Notes: generated by a model not told the origin, from the letters alone. DNA of 64,000 nt from Salinimicrobium sediminis (GCF_900215295.1 NZ_OCMF01000001.1:1-64000), one strand, 5' to 3'; shown: positions 17,506-26,985, counted from the stretch's first letter. Program-made: numbers and translations.

Positions 17506-17513
17506 TATCTTTG
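17506..17513 (+). promoter_or_regulatory. Promoter -7 element for the phosphoribosyltransferase gene
   Basis: TATCTTTG, an exact Bacteroidota -7 box, 12 bp before the ATG at 17526. No TTG is found at the usual distance. It rules out the TTG at 17502 as the start codon. Confidence 0.45.
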
Positions 17514-17525
17514 AAAAAAACCACC

Positions 17526-18029
17526 ATGGAGAAAACTTCTATTCCCATTCTTGATCACGACCAAATTAAGCATAAGATAAAACGAATTGCTTACCAGATA
17601 TATGAAAGCAATGTAGATGAGAAACAGATCGTGCTGGCCGGGATCTCCAAAAGTGGGTTTACATTAGCTAAACGATTACAGAGTGAACTTAATAACATTT
17701 CAGATCTTGATGTCTTGCTGTGCGAAGTAAAGATCAACAAAAAGAACCCCCTGGAAAAGATTTCCACCGGTATGACCTCGGAGGAATATCAGAATAAATC
17801 CCTGGTGCTTATCGATGATGTACTGAATTCCGGAACTACCCTGATCTATGGAGTTAGGCATTTTCTCGATGTGCCGCTTAAAAGATTTAAAACTGCCGTC
17901 CTGGTAGATCGCAGCCACAAAAAATATCCCGTCAAAGCTGATTTTAAAGGCATCTCCTTGTCGACCTCTTTACATGAAACGGTAAAGGTGCATTTTAAGG
18001 AAGGAGACGACAGCGTAGAGCTAATTTAG
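17526..18029 (+). CDS. Phosphoribosyltransferase family protein (PyrR-like)
   Basis: 167-residue type I phosphoribosyltransferase. The PRPP-binding motif is SLVLIDDVLNSGTTLIYG (about 97-114), and AGISKSGFTLAKRL near the N-terminus is the PPi loop. Relatives are labelled PyrR or uracil phosphoribosyltransferase-like; no pyrimidine operon or attenuator is adjacent, so a regulatory role is not supported. The start at 17526 follows the -7 element closely. The 3' end overlaps the convergent aroK by 9 bp. Confidence 0.85.
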   Translation: MEKTSIPILDHDQIKHKIKRIAYQIYESNVDEKQIVLAGISKSGFTLAKRLQSELNNISDLDVLLCEVKINKKNPLEKISTGMTSEEYQNKSLVLIDDVLNSGTTLIYGVRHFLDVPLKRFKTAVLVDRSHKKYPVKADFKGISLSTSLHETVKVHFKEGDDSVELI

Positions 18030-18542
18030 CTTGTCAACTATTTCTGAAGTAATTTCTAAAACACTTTTGTCGTCTGTAGAAATAATTAAGTCACTTTGGT
18101 TATAATAAAAGGTTCTCTCAAAAAGGTGTTTCCGAATAAAATCCTCAAGAACTTCAGGAGAACCCAGATCTTTTATAAGTGGCCGGTGTTCTCTTTCGGA
18201 AAGCAATCTTTGTTTAAGCTGAAGCAGGCCGGTTTTTAAATATATGAGAGTAGCTCCTGCGGAATTCTTTATGAGCTGCAGGTTTTTTCCATAACAGGGA
18301 GTGCCCCCACCCAGGGCAAGAATAAAACTCTCCTCCTGCTCCAGAAGATATTCAAGTACCCGGGCCTCCTTCCTTCGGAAATATATTTCTCCTTTTTCGG
18401 CAAAAATTTCGGCAATTGTTAGATTCTCCTGTTTCCTTATTTCGGCATCCAGGTCAAGAAATTTAAGGTCCATTTTGCCTGAGAGCTCCTGTCCCACTAC
18501 AGATTTACCCGAACCCATGTAGCCTGCTAAAATAATTTTCAT
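18021..18542 (-). CDS. aroK: Shikimate kinase
   Basis: Phosphorylates shikimate at the 3-OH with ATP in aromatic amino acid synthesis. The 173 residues show Walker A GYMGSGKS (8-15), the shikimate-binding DLDAEIRKQE and FRRKEARVL segments, LALGGGTPCY (about 75-84), and the lid Arg in LSEREHRPLI. Length is normal. It is convergent with, and overlaps by 9 bp, the phosphoribosyltransferase gene. Confidence 0.94.
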   Translation of the reverse strand: MKIILAGYMGSGKSVVGQELSGKMDLKFLDLDAEIRKQENLTIAEIFAEKGEIYFRRKEARVLEYLLEQEESFILALGGGTPCYGKNLQLIKNSAGATLIYLKTGLLQLKQRLLSEREHRPLIKDLGSPEVLEDFIRKHLFERTFYYNQSDLIISTDDKSVLEITSEIVDKLN

Positions 18543-18591
18543 GCCTTAATTCAATGATTTATAAGCAGTTTTACCCCACCTTTTAAATGAT

Positions 18592-18615
18592 GAACAAATT
18601 TATATCAATTTGTTC
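18592..18615. promoter_or_regulatory. Perfect inverted repeat abutting the tRNA promoter
   Basis: Arms GAACAAATT (18592-18600) and AATTTGTTC (18607-18615) around 6 bp. It touches the TTG of the tRNA promoter and lies upstream of aroK on the other strand, so it could be an operator for either. No regulator is identified. Confidence 0.45.
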
Positions 18616-18645
18616 TTGAAAAATAAATTAATGTGGGTATATTTG
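18616..18645 (+). promoter_or_regulatory. tRNA operon promoter
   Basis: TTG (18616-18618), 19-bp spacer, TATATTTG (18638-18645), then GCACCCGC. This is a perfect consensus promoter 30 bp before the first tRNA-Lys and probably transcribes all three tRNAs. Confidence 0.8.
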
Positions 18646-18675
18646 CACCCGCATTAGCAAAAATGCAATAAGGCA

Positions 18676-18748
18676 GATCTGGTAGCTCAGCTGGTAGAGC
18701 ATCTCCCTTTTAAGGAGAGGGTCCTGGGTTCGAATCCCAGCCAGATCA
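18676..18748 (+). tRNA. tRNA-Lys (TTT)
   Basis: 73 bases with acceptor stem GATCTGG/CCAGATC, D-arm GCTCAGCTGGTAGAGC, anticodon arm TCTCC-CTTTTAA-GGAGA (anticodon TTT), T-arm CTGGG-TTCGAAT-CCCAG and discriminator A. CCA is not encoded. Confidence 0.97.
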
Positions 18749-18771
18749 CTTTTAGAGTTCTTTTTTATATT

Positions 18772-18844
18772 GACCTGGTAGCTCAGTTGGTAGAGCATCT
18801 CCCTTTTAAGGAGAGGGTCCTGGGTTCGAGTCCCAGCCAGGTCA
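18772..18844 (+). tRNA. tRNA-Lys (TTT), second copy
   Basis: Same anticodon arm as the first copy. Compensating changes in the acceptor stem (GACCTGG/CCAGGTC) keep pairing, and the D- and T-loops differ at one base each. It lies 23 bp after the first copy. Confidence 0.97.
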
Positions 18845-18901
18845 CAATTTCATTTAGACTACTGCAAGAGCAACCTGTTTCTTAAAGAATTCTGAATAAA
18901 T

Positions 18902-18985
18902 GCCCAGGTGCTGGAATTGGTAGACAGGCATGGTTGAGGGCCATGTGTCCATTAGGGCGTGCGGGTTCAAGTCCCGCTCTGGGCA
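18902..18985 (+). tRNA. tRNA-Leu (GAG)
   Basis: 84 bases with acceptor GCCCAGG/TCTGGGC, a long class II variable arm, anticodon loop TTGAGGG in stem CATGG/CCATG (anticodon GAG), T-arm GCGGG-TTCAAGT-CCCGC and discriminator A. It lies 57 bp after the second tRNA-Lys. Confidence 0.96.
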
Positions 18986-19169
18986 CTTCTTCAAAATCCA
19001 ATTCCACTATAGTTTTTTCCTAAGCTTCTTCTTTTCGTTAAAAATTTCACGTTTCTTACCCACCTTCTTACACAAAAGCTAAATTTCTGTTAATCATATA
19101 TTTAGGCAATTCACGAGAAGAAATAAAGTTTATTTTTATCCTGTTGGTTCACTTTATTTATACTCACAG

Positions 19170-19592
19170 ATGCAATTTCAGCTTTACACACAACTTCTAA
19201 AACTCGATCTCTCCAATGATCATCTTTTGCAGATGTATTATGTCATCTACTATGACCTAAGACAGGAAGACAGAGAGATGGCAGAGAATGTGGCAAAACT
19301 CATTGAGATAAGAGAGAAGACAAAGCTGGAGCTTAGAAGACTGCTTTTCAATATAAAAAATTCCATCAACGCATCTAAGGTGGGAAGTGCAGTTCTCAAC
19401 TTTTTACCCGTATTTTTAAAACTGGATTATCTCGCCAGAAACACTTTCAATAAATTAAATTTGAAAGCATGTTATGAAAAAGAGAAAAAAAACATTAAAT
19501 TGTATTACGAAACTCTTTATAATCAGGATATTCCATCTACAACCTTAGATGTTTTGTTAAAACAGAAGCGTAAGCTGGAATCCTTACCATAA
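19170..19592 (+). CDS. Hypothetical protein, helical
   Basis: I do not recognise this 140-residue protein. It is rich in Leu, Lys and Glu, has no signal peptide, and looks almost wholly helical with possible coiled coil around REDREMAENVAKLIEIREKTKLELRRLL (about 33-60). A hydrophobic patch (VGSAVLNFLPVFLKLDYLA, about 72-90) may bury against the other helices. It follows the tRNA genes by 184 bp. Three hairpins lie past its stop (19607-19717). Codon use and the clean ATG start support a real gene. Confidence 0.65.
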   Translation: MQFQLYTQLLKLDLSNDHLLQMYYVIYYDLRQEDREMAENVAKLIEIREKTKLELRRLLFNIKNSINASKVGSAVLNFLPVFLKLDYLARNTFNKLNLKACYEKEKKNIKLYYETLYNQDIPSTTLDVLLKQKRKLESLP

Positions 19593-19606
19593 TAGATGAG
19601 AGTATA

Positions 19607-19717
19607 GTAATTTTTACTGGGGGGCAAAAATTACTTGATTGAATACTCCGGCAGGAATGCCGGGGTTTCTCATCTACTTTTAAAAAAGGCTGTCTTTTTA
19701 GACAGTCTTTGTTTTTT
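19607..19717 (+). terminator. Three consecutive hairpins, last with T run
   Basis: Hairpin 1: GTAATTTTT / AAAAATTAC (19607-19634). Hairpin 2: CCGGC / GCCGG (19648-19663). Hairpin 3: GGCTGTC / GACAGTC with A and T runs (19682-19717), the best terminator. They end the transcript of the 140-residue gene. The rest of 19718-19902 shows nothing I can name. Confidence 0.65.
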
Positions 19718-19902
19718 GGGCAGTACTGGAATAGTTCCGTAAAATCTTACGGCAGAAGTTCAGAAGTTCTCTCCTGCACGCTCTAACCCCATAATGCTGG
19801 GTAACTCTCCATCAACGCCTGATAATTAAAATATGCCGCTCCTGTGGGGTTTCTAAAGAATTTTTTCCCTAAGTCTCTTTACAGGAAGTTGGTTGGTAAG
19901 AC

Positions 19903-19932
19903 CAAAAAAAGCTCCCGCACAGGCAGGAGCTC
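19903..19932 (-). terminator. Aconitase terminator
   Basis: On the minus strand a GAGCTCC...GGGAGC stem is followed by TTTTTTT, 24 bp after the aconitase stop. Confidence 0.8.
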
Positions 19933-19956
19933 GTACTTCATTCTATTTGAAGCTAC

Positions 19957-22227
19957 TTAGGCAGCAGCATTCTCCTTTTTGATAAGATTTAAAGCAGAAC
20001 CTTCCCTAAACCATTCAATTTGTGGCAGGTTGTAGGTATGATTTGCTTTTATTACATCTTTGGAACCATCTGCATGGACTATTTCAATAGTCAGCTGCTT
20101 GTCTGGCGAAAAGTTTTCAAGATCGATAAAGTTAAAGGTATCATCCTCCTGGATAAGATCATAATCGCTCTCATTTTCAAAAGTAATACCCAGCATTCCC
20201 TGTTTCTTCAGGTTCGTTTCGTGGATCCTTGCAAAGGATTTTACAAGTACCACCTTCACTCCTAAGTGACGTGGCTCCATAGCCGCGTGCTCTCTTGAAG
20301 ATCCTTCCCCATAGTTATGGTCTCCCACAACAACAGTAGGAATACCAGCAGCCTTATATTTCCTCTGAGTGGCAGGAACTCCGTCGTAGTCGCCGGTGAT
20401 CTGGTTTTTCACGAAATTGGTCTTCATGTTGAATGCATTGACTGCGCCAATTAGACAGTTATTGGAAATGTTATCCAAATGCCCTCTAAAACGCAACCAT
20501 GGTCCCGCCATGGAAATATGGTCTGTGGTACATTTTCCAAAAGCTTTGATCAGCAATTTAGCCCCAATGATGTTCTTACCATCCCATGGCTCAAATGGCT
20601 CCAGCAATTGAAGTCGTTCAGAATCAGGATTAACTTTTACCTCAACGGAAGATCCATCTTCGGTAGGTGCAAGATATCCCGGATCCTCTACATCAAAACC
20701 TTTTGGCGGCAACTCAATTCCTGTGGGTTCATCCAGTTTTACGTATTCCCCATCTTCATTTAGTAAAGTATCTGTGGTAGGATCAAAATCCAGCCTTCCG
20801 GAAATTGCAATTGCTGCTACCATTTCTGGAGAACCTACAAATGCGTGGGTATTAGGATTTCCATCTGCTCTTTTTGAGAAGTTACGGTTAAAGGAATGTA
20901 CTATGGTATTCTTTTCCTCTCCTTTACGGTCACTTCGATCCCATTGACCTATACATGGTCCGCAGGCATTGGAGAAAATAGTGGCATCAAGATCCTCGAA
21001 GATCTGCAATAAACCGTCTCTTTCTGCAGTATAACGAATAGTCTCAGACCCGGGATTGATCCCGAAATCTGATTTTGCTTTTACTTTTTTATCAACCGCC
21101 TGTTTGGCAATTGAAGCCGCACGGGTTAGATCCTCGTAAGAAGAATTGGTACATGATCCAATGAGTCCCCAATCAACATTGATTGGCCAGTCATTAGCTC
21201 TTGCTTTCTCTCCCATTTCAGAAATTGGAGTAGCAAGATCCGGAGTGAAAGGACCATTAAGGTGAGGCTTCAATTCAGAAAGATTGATCTCTATTACCTC
21301 ATCAAAATATTGTTCAGGATTTGCGTAAACTTCGGCGTCTCCAGTAAGATGTTCTTTTACTTCATTAGCTGCATCTGCAACATCTGCTCTATTCGTGGCG
21401 CGCAGGTAACGTTCCATGGAAGCATCATATCCAAAAGTTGAAGTTGTAGCTCCAATCTCGGCACCCATGTTACAAATAGTACCTTTTCCGGTAGCCGACA
21501 TAGATTGGGCTCCTTCTCCAAAGTACTCAATAATTGCCCCTGTTCCTCCTTTTACGGTAAGGATTCCGGCCACTTTTAAGATCACATCCTTGGGAGCGGT
21601 CCATCCGGAAAGTTTCCCGGTAAGTTTTACTCCAATAAGTTTAGGGAATTTAAGTTCCCATGCCATTCCGGCCATTACATCTACCGCATCTGCACCACCA
21701 ACACCTATGGCAACCATTCCAAGTCCGCCGGCGTTCACTGTATGAGAATCGGTTCCGATCATCATTCCCCCCGGAAAAGCATAATTTTCAAGAACTACCT
21801 GGTGAATGATCCCGGCACCTGGTTTCCAGAAGCCAATCCCGTATTTATTGGAAACAGATTCAAGAAAATCAAAGACCTCATCACTGGATTTTTTGGCACT
21901 TGGAAGATCGAATTGAGCTCCCAGTTTAGCCTGGATAAGGTGATCACAGTGAACAGTAGTTGGCACTGCTACAGTTTTCTTTCCTGCCTGCATGAACTGC
22001 AAGAGGGCCATTTGAGCCGTGGCATCCTGGCAGGCAATTCTGTCCGGTGCAAATTCTACGTAATCTTTTCCACGGGTGTATTTTTGGGTAGGTTTCCCAT
22101 CCCATAAATGCGAATAAAGGATTTTTTCTGAAAGCGTTAAAGGTTTACCGGCAACCTCACGGGCAGCATTCACACGCTCTCCCATTTGGTCATAAACCTT
22201 CCTGATCATATCAATATCGTATGCCAT
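19957..22227 (-). CDS. Aconitate hydratase, mitochondrial type
   Basis: Iron-sulfur enzyme of the TCA cycle converting citrate to isocitrate. At 756 residues it matches mitochondrial aconitase in length, not the roughly 890-residue AcnA or the AcnB fold. The [4Fe-4S] cysteines are in [11 protein letters not shown] and [31 protein letters not shown] and the swivel-domain [16 protein letters not shown] active-site segment are intact. It stands alone with its own terminator; a TAATTTTG -7 box lies at 22260-22267 on the minus strand. Confidence 0.95.
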   Translation of the reverse strand: MAYDIDMIRKVYDQMGERVNAAREVAGKPLTLSEKILYSHLWDGKPTQKYTRGKDYVEFAPDRIACQDATAQMALLQFMQAGKKTVAVPTTVHCDHLIQAKLGAQFDLPSAKKSSDEVFDFLESVSNKYGIGFWKPGAGIIHQVVLENYAFPGGMMIGTDSHTVNAGGLGMVAIGVGGADAVDVMAGMAWELKFPKLIGVKLTGKLSGWTAPKDVILKVAGILTVKGGTGAIIEYFGEGAQSMSATGKGTICNMGAEIGATTSTFGYDASMERYLRATNRADVADAANEVKEHLTGDAEVYANPEQYFDEVIEINLSELKPHLNGPFTPDLATPISEMGEKARANDWPINVDWGLIGSCTNSSYEDLTRAASIAKQAVDKKVKAKSDFGINPGSETIRYTAERDGLLQIFEDLDATIFSNACGPCIGQWDRSDRKGEEKNTIVHSFNRNFSKRADGNPNTHAFVGSPEMVAAIAISGRLDFDPTTDTLLNEDGEYVKLDEPTGIELPPKGFDVEDPGYLAPTEDGSSVEVKVNPDSERLQLLEPFEPWDGKNIIGAKLLIKAFGKCTTDHISMAGPWLRFRGHLDNISNNCLIGAVNAFNMKTNFVKNQITGDYDGVPATQRKYKAAGIPTVVVGDHNYGEGSSREHAAMEPRHLGVKVVLVKSFARIHETNLKKQGMLGITFENESDYDLIQEDDTFNFIDLENFSPDKQLTIEIVHADGSKDVIKANHTYNLPQIEWFREGSALNLIKKENAAA

Positions 22228-22520
22228 ATATAAGAAATTTATTTTGTCTGAAAGTGATGCAAAATTACGAATTCTCTCAGGAATTAAAAAATCATAACCA
22301 AAGCAGATATTTCCCTGAAGATAATTTAATAATTCCGTAAAATTAGCGGGATAAAATTAAGTACATCCTATAAATGGAGCTTCAGAATAAGAAATTAGTA
22401 AAAGAGAGCCCTGAATTTTACTCCTGATTAAAGTTCACTTAAGGAATCCGAGAACGAAGAAACAATTAGTAGCTGAAAATTTCAGCTAAAAAACAGGAAC
22501 TGCAGAAAAATAAGGGAGAT

Positions 22521-23474
22521 TTAAAATAAGCTTTTGATGATCTCTTCTTCAGAAATCCCTTCGGCTTCGGCTTTATAATTTTTGATCACCCTGTGGCGTA
22601 AAATTCCAAAAGCTACGGCCTGAACATCTTCAATATCCGGAGAGAATTTTCCGTGAACAGCGGCATTAGCTTTAGCTCCTAAAATGAGATTTTGAGAGGC
22701 TCTTGGTCCGGCACCCCAGTCGACATATTCTTTTACCATTGGCGTGGCACGATCTCCTGCAGGCCGAGTTTTACCGACAAGATCCACGGCATATTCCACC
22801 ACGTTATCGGCAACGGGAATACGTCTTACCAAATGCTGAAAATCGACGATCTCTTTTGCAGAAAACAAAGGATTAATCTCTACCACCTCGTCTGAAGTTG
22901 TTCTTTTTACTACCTGTATCTCCTCCTCAAAAGAAGGATACTCGAGTTTGATTGCAAACATGAACCTGTCAAGCTGAGCTTCGGGTAAAGGATAAGTTCC
23001 CTCCTGCTCAATTGGATTTTGAGTTGCGAGCACAAAGTAAGGCAGATCGAGTTTATAATGTTGACCCGCAACCGTCACTGCCCGCTCCTGCATAGCCTCA
23101 AGTAGAGCTGCCTGGGTTTTGGGAGGGGTTCGGTTGATCTCGTCTGCAAGAATTATATTTCCGAAGACAGGACCTTTAATGAATTTAAAGTGCCGGTTTT
23201 CATCCAGGATCTCAGATCCCAGAATATCACTCGGCATAAGGTCGGGAGTGAATTGGATTCTTTTAAAGTTAAGCCCCAAGGCTTTGGCAATGGTATTGAC
23301 CATTAAAGTCTTCGCCAGGCCGGGAACACCTATAAGCAAAGAATGCCCTCCCGAAAAGACCGACAAAAGAATTTGGTCTACTATTTCCTGCTGCCCAATG
23401 ATCCTTTTGGCTATTTCCTGCCTTAGTTCTTGGTGCCGGGTGACCAGATTTTTTACCGCCTCAACGTCTGACAT
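22521..23474 (-). CDS. MoxR family AAA+ ATPase
   Basis: 317-residue AAA+ ATPase with Walker A GVPGLAKT (49-56), Walker B IILADEINRTPPK (about 108-120), sensor 1 LATQNPIEQEGTYPLPEAQLDRF and the C-terminal lid. MoxR proteins act as chaperones, often with VWA-domain partners; in Bacteroidota the related batABCD cluster is usual, but no VWA gene is seen here. It is the last gene of a leftward three-gene operon after two foldase-like genes (20 bp gap). Confidence 0.93.
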   Translation of the reverse strand: MSDVEAVKNLVTRHQELRQEIAKRIIGQQEIVDQILLSVFSGGHSLLIGVPGLAKTLMVNTIAKALGLNFKRIQFTPDLMPSDILGSEILDENRHFKFIKGPVFGNIILADEINRTPPKTQAALLEAMQERAVTVAGQHYKLDLPYFVLATQNPIEQEGTYPLPEAQLDRFMFAIKLEYPSFEEEIQVVKRTTSDEVVEINPLFSAKEIVDFQHLVRRIPVADNVVEYAVDLVGKTRPAGDRATPMVKEYVDWGAGPRASQNLILGAKANAAVHGKFSPDIEDVQAVAFGILRHRVIKNYKAEAEGISEEEIIKSLF

Positions 23475-23494
23475 ACTTTTGCTTTACTTCAAAA

Positions 23495-24943
23495 TTACTT
23501 TTTTAACCAGTTACTTGTATACTCGCAATCACGATACTGTCCATTCACCCGTACATAAGTTTCACTGATCTTCTCTTTTTGCCATTTTTCAATGGCTTTA
23601 AGCTGCTTATCTCTTAGTGCCAGCTCCCTGATTTTATTATAATCCTGGGCATAATTGGCCTCATGTTCCGGGTAGCGATTAATCACCGTGATGATCTTGT
23701 AAAAAGGTCTTCCTGTATTATCCTGATCTGTGAGCACATTTGAAACCTGTCCCTTTTCAAGACTCACCACCTGCTCATACAAAAGAGGATCTATTTTGGT
23801 AAGTTCGAATCTGGTATCTCCTGTAGTAGGATTGATCAGTTTTCCGCCACTCTCTCTTGTTTCTGCTTCATCTGAAACTTCCTTCGCAGCTTCAGCAAAA
23901 GTGATCTCCTTATTGTTGATCCTTTCTCTTACTTTCTGGATCTCCTCTAAGGCTTTTTGCTTGGTTTCTTCACTAACATCCGGAATTAGAAGGATGTGCC
24001 GCACATCAACCTGCTGACCACGGATTTTATCTACTGTAAGAATGTGGTAACCGTATATGGTAGAAAATGGTTTACTTACTTCTCCTTCCTGTAAAGAAAA
24101 GGCTGCATCTTTAAATTCCTTTACAAAAGGATCATTTCGTGATAAGGAAACTTTACCTCCTGATGACCTGGAAGAAGTATCGTCTGAATATAGCACCGCT
24201 TTGGTAGCGAAACTTGCACCATTTTCAAGAACATCTGCCCTCATTTCATTTAAACGAGCAATGATCTCATCTTTCTCCTGCTGCGGAATTTCGGGCTTAA
24301 CTACGATCTGGGCGATCTCAACCTCATCTCCAAAAACCGGGCGCTCTTCTTCAGGAATGCTTGTAAAGAAAGCTCTAACTTCTTCCGGAGTGATCTCTAC
24401 TCCTTCTACGATTTGCATTTGCATTTTAGAAGCCAGTTCGTTCTGTTTTACGATCTCGAACAATTCACTTCTAAATTCGGCTTCATCCTCTCTTTTGTAA
24501 AATTCCAGCACTTTTTCAAGGCTTCCCACCTGTTGCACCATGTATGCCAGTTGTTGGTCAATACGTGCATTGATCTCGGCATCGGGAACAATAATGCTAT
24601 CCTGTACCGCATGGTGAGCATAAAGTTTGTCTTCCATTAACCTTCCTGCCAAATTGCAGTTGGTAACATCTGCGGTAGACACGCCCTGACTTTGCAATTC
24701 CAAATACATTTTGTCAATATCACTTTCTAAAACAACGTAATCCCCAACTACTGCGGCAACCCCGTCCACTTTAAATTTCCCTGTGCGGTCCTGGATCTCA
24801 GTTTTAATGTCAGATTCTATATCAATGGAAGTACTGTCTGTAACGATCACCTCCTGGGCCTGTAATGACCCCGCAAGTAAGGTGAAGAAAAGGATTGGGG
24901 AAAAATTATTTATATATCTCAAAATTGTCATTTTTAATAGCAT
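23495..24943 (-). CDS. SurA-like periplasmic peptidyl-prolyl isomerase
   Basis: A signal peptide ends in GSLQAQ; then comes a SurA-like N-domain (KVDGVAAVVGDYVVLESDI) and two parvulin (PpiC) domains, around residues 195-305 and 310-410, with typical patterns FATKAVLYSDDTSSRSSGGKVS and FAEAAKEVSDEAETRESGGKL. Probably an outer-membrane protein folding factor in the periplasm. It may start at the first ATG (24943) or the fifth codon (24931); both overlap the upstream lipoprotein gene, by 38 or 26 bp, showing tight coupling. Confidence 0.9.
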   Translation of the reverse strand: MLLKMTILRYINNFSPILFFTLLAGSLQAQEVIVTDSTSIDIESDIKTEIQDRTGKFKVDGVAAVVGDYVVLESDIDKMYLELQSQGVSTADVTNCNLAGRLMEDKLYAHHAVQDSIIVPDAEINARIDQQLAYMVQQVGSLEKVLEFYKREDEAEFRSELFEIVKQNELASKMQMQIVEGVEITPEEVRAFFTSIPEEERPVFGDEVEIAQIVVKPEIPQQEKDEIIARLNEMRADVLENGASFATKAVLYSDDTSSRSSGGKVSLSRNDPFVKEFKDAAFSLQEGEVSKPFSTIYGYHILTVDKIRGQQVDVRHILLIPDVSEETKQKALEEIQKVRERINNKEITFAEAAKEVSDEAETRESGGKLINPTTGDTRFELTKIDPLLYEQVVSLEKGQVSNVLTDQDNTGRPFYKIITVINRYPEHEANYAQDYNKIRELALRDKQLKAIEKWQKEKISETYVRVNGQYRDCEYTSNWLKK

Positions 24944-25763
24944 CTTGTGTAATGTCTTTTTCTAATTTTTTAATAAGCTCCAGTTTTCGTCGGTTAAGCA
25001 GGATCTGTTTTATGCCCGGCAAAGAGTATTCCAAGGGAGCTTGTTCGTTGCGTAATTTAACATCTTCAACAGAGATCAAATATACTCCTAATGAATCTTC
25101 AAGTTGCAAAAAATTCTTATTTTTTAGAAAATCAGGAAAATCCTGCGGGTTCAAAGGTCTTATCTTATCATAAACCTGCTTGGTTTTTACCCATACCGAA
25201 TCATTTAGAGAATAGGAATTGAAATGAATGGCCATGTCAAGCAAAGCCTGCTTGTCTTCATCATTGAACCGGCGAAAAAGGGTTTTAATATTTTCAAAGT
25301 CATTATTGTTCTTTGTAATATTGATATAGCGCAGTTTTACAAGATTTTCATTCAGTAGAAAATTCTCTCCGTGCTCCTCATAATAGGCTTCGGCTGCAGC
25401 CCTGCTTATGTTTGTGTCCAGCTCCCGCGCAACAATAGCATCGGTATAAGCCTTGGCATAAAGTTCATTTTTGTAGTTCTGTACCAACCTGTCAAATTCC
25501 GCCTGTTGTTCACTGCTTAAATTGACTCTGGCCCTGTCAAGTAAAAGTTTTTGAGTAGCCCAGCGATTGATGAAATTATTTACCAGGAGAGTACTATCAT
25601 CCGGAGAGGTATTTTCAGAAATGAGCTTAGCCACATCTTCCCTGTATAAATAGGAGTCGTTCACCCTTGCAACAACTTCTTTTTCTTCGGGTTCGTTTAA
25701 AAAACCGCAACCTGCAAAAATAAATAGCAGCAGCAAAACGACAATTCCTTTTCTAATTCTCAA
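24906..25763 (-). CDS. PpiC-related lipoprotein
   Basis: 285 residues with a lipoprotein signal (VVLLLLFIFAGC, Cys about 19) and a SurA/PrsA-like helical domain (VVARVNDSYLYREDVAKLI). The parvulin region is poorly conserved, so it is probably a chaperone-like relative, not a clear isomerase. The apparent start codon is TTG at 25763; no ATG precedes the signal peptide. It overlaps the SurA-like gene by 38 bp, so the two very likely act in the same outer-membrane biogenesis path. Confidence 0.8.
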   Translation of the reverse strand: MRIRKGIVVLLLLFIFAGCGFLNEPEEKEVVARVNDSYLYREDVAKLISENTSPDDSTLLVNNFINRWATQKLLLDRARVNLSSEQQAEFDRLVQNYKNELYAKAYTDAIVARELDTNISRAAAEAYYEEHGENFLLNENLVKLRYINITKNNNDFENIKTLFRRFNDEDKQALLDMAIHFNSYSLNDSVWVKTKQVYDKIRPLNPQDFPDFLKNKNFLQLEDSLGVYLISVEDVKLRNEQAPLEYSLPGIKQILLNRRKLELIKKLEKDITQDAIKNDNFEIYK

Positions 25764-25916
25764 TGTAACTTAAGGTATTATAGATTGGCAAAAATAAGAA
25801 TTCCTGCCTGTTTACCAACCTCCTGTAAAAACGATTAAGAGCGGGAAAAATTATATTTTTGAGGATTATTCAAAAAAGCTAATATTTCCCTTCTCTGCAG
25901 AAGCTAAAAATATTCT

Positions 25917-26168
25917 ATGACCGAAGAAAGAAAACTAAAACTCATCTGGGATTTCAAAGGGCCCGATGCCAATATTACCGCCCGCCATCATGCCGCACAT
26001 CTAAAAGATTTCATTCGGATGAACGATCTTTCCATGAATATCGTAAAAGTGGAGGAACTCTCTCCGGCCCATTCCATTGCCTATCTCGTGGTTACAGATG
26101 CTGAAATGCCTCCTGTAAGAGATGCTCTAAAACCACACCGTGGGCAGCTATATGAGCCGAAAGATTAA
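25917..26168 (+). CDS. Conserved small hypothetical protein
   Basis: 83 residues, soluble, with the striking segment FKGPDANITARHHAAHLKDFIRMND and a C-terminal RDALKPHRGQLYEPK. I think relatives occur in other Flavobacteria but do not know a function. The His-rich RHHAAH stretch could bind a metal; that is a guess. A TATTTTTG box at 25854-25861 may be its promoter. OmpH follows after 67 bp with its own TATATTTG box. Confidence 0.7.
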   Translation: MTEERKLKLIWDFKGPDANITARHHAAHLKDFIRMNDLSMNIVKVEELSPAHSIAYLVVTDAEMPPVRDALKPHRGQLYEPKD

Positions 26169-26235
26169 ATTTATATTATTAAAATCTTCATAAATACCTC
26201 TGCTCCTTTATATTTGCGGAAATCAAAACGAAATC

Positions 26236-26745
26236 ATGAAAAAATACTTTTTAATTTTCAGTTTAGCCATGGTGAGCTTTTCGGCGATGGCACAATCCAA
26301 AATAGGAACCATAGATGCCGAATACATTCTCAATCAGATGCCCGAAATGACTGGCGTCAATGAAGGAATTCAGACCTACAACCAGGAGCTTCAAAAAGAA
26401 CTGGAGACCAATGTTGCCAAATATGAAACTCTGGTAAAGGATTACCAGGCCAATAACACAACTTTTTCTGAAGAGGATAAAAAAGCAAAAGAGAGCGAGA
26501 TCATTGGTCTCGAAAACGACATTAAGGGCTTTAGACAAAAAGCCGGCGTTATGATGCAAATGAAGCGTAATGAATTAACGCAGCCGATTTACGAAAAGAT
26601 CAATGCAGCGATGCTGGAGGTGGTCAATGAGGAAAATTTTACCCAGATCTTCCATGCCGGCGGAACCAGCCTTGCTTTTTCAGCCGAAGAATTTGATATT
26701 ACTATGAAGGTCTTGAAGAAGCTTGGGATTGCAGTAAAGGAATAA
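26236..26745 (+). CDS. OmpH/Skp family periplasmic chaperone
   Basis: 169 residues with a signal peptide (LIFSLAMVSFSAMA-QS), then the OmpH pattern KIGTIDAEYILNQMPEM, a long central coiled coil (about 50-115) rich in Glu and Lys, and a C-terminal beta strand region. Skp-type trimers hold unfolded outer-membrane proteins in the periplasm. A TATATTTG box at 26210-26217 and a strong terminator at 26819-26855 frame it as a single unit. Confidence 0.9.
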   Translation: MKKYFLIFSLAMVSFSAMAQSKIGTIDAEYILNQMPEMTGVNEGIQTYNQELQKELETNVAKYETLVKDYQANNTTFSEEDKKAKESEIIGLENDIKGFRQKAGVMMQMKRNELTQPIYEKINAAMLEVVNEENFTQIFHAGGTSLAFSAEEFDITMKVLKKLGIAVKE

Positions 26746-26790
26746 TTTTAGTGGTCAGTGGTCGGTGGTCAGTGGTCAGAAGTTTTCAGT
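26741..26790. repeat. Short-period GGTCAGTGGTC tract
   Basis: Several near copies of GTGGTCAGTGGTC followed by AGTTACCAGTTACC. The same phrase recurs at 12731-12760. Such tracts occur only between genes in this window. Confidence 0.6.
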
Positions 26791-26818
26791 TACCAGTTAC
26801 CAACAATTTATGTAAAAT

Positions 26819-26855
26819 AAAGGGTCTCCAAAAATAACATTTTTGAGACCCTTTT
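26819..26855 (+). terminator. ompH terminator
   Basis: AAAGGGTCTC / GAGACCCTTTTT stem with extended A/T pairing, 74 bp after the ompH stop. Confidence 0.85.
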
Positions 26856-26985
26856 TAATTTACTCATTCTTTCTGAGGCCAAGTCTATTCAACCTGCTGA
26901 AGAACTACAGAATCTATATTTTGCCCCTACGAAATTTTGTTTTACGGCTACCGATTTTTGGTCCCTACGGAACAAAAACGGAGTT

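Noticed and set aside
17526-18029. PyrR-type attenuation control
   Set aside because: No pyrimidine operon or attenuator-like leader is near; the gene stands alone.
20396-22107. Several open frames antisense to aconitase
   Set aside because: They lie opposite a strongly conserved gene, show no protein-like features and reflect its codon bias; the same holds for other long shadow frames such as 7473-7877 and 23119-23568.
22228-22520. Possible small gene or RNA between aconitase and moxR
   Set aside because: Only short frames and the tight palindrome AGCTGAAAATTTCAGCT are seen; nothing supports a gene.
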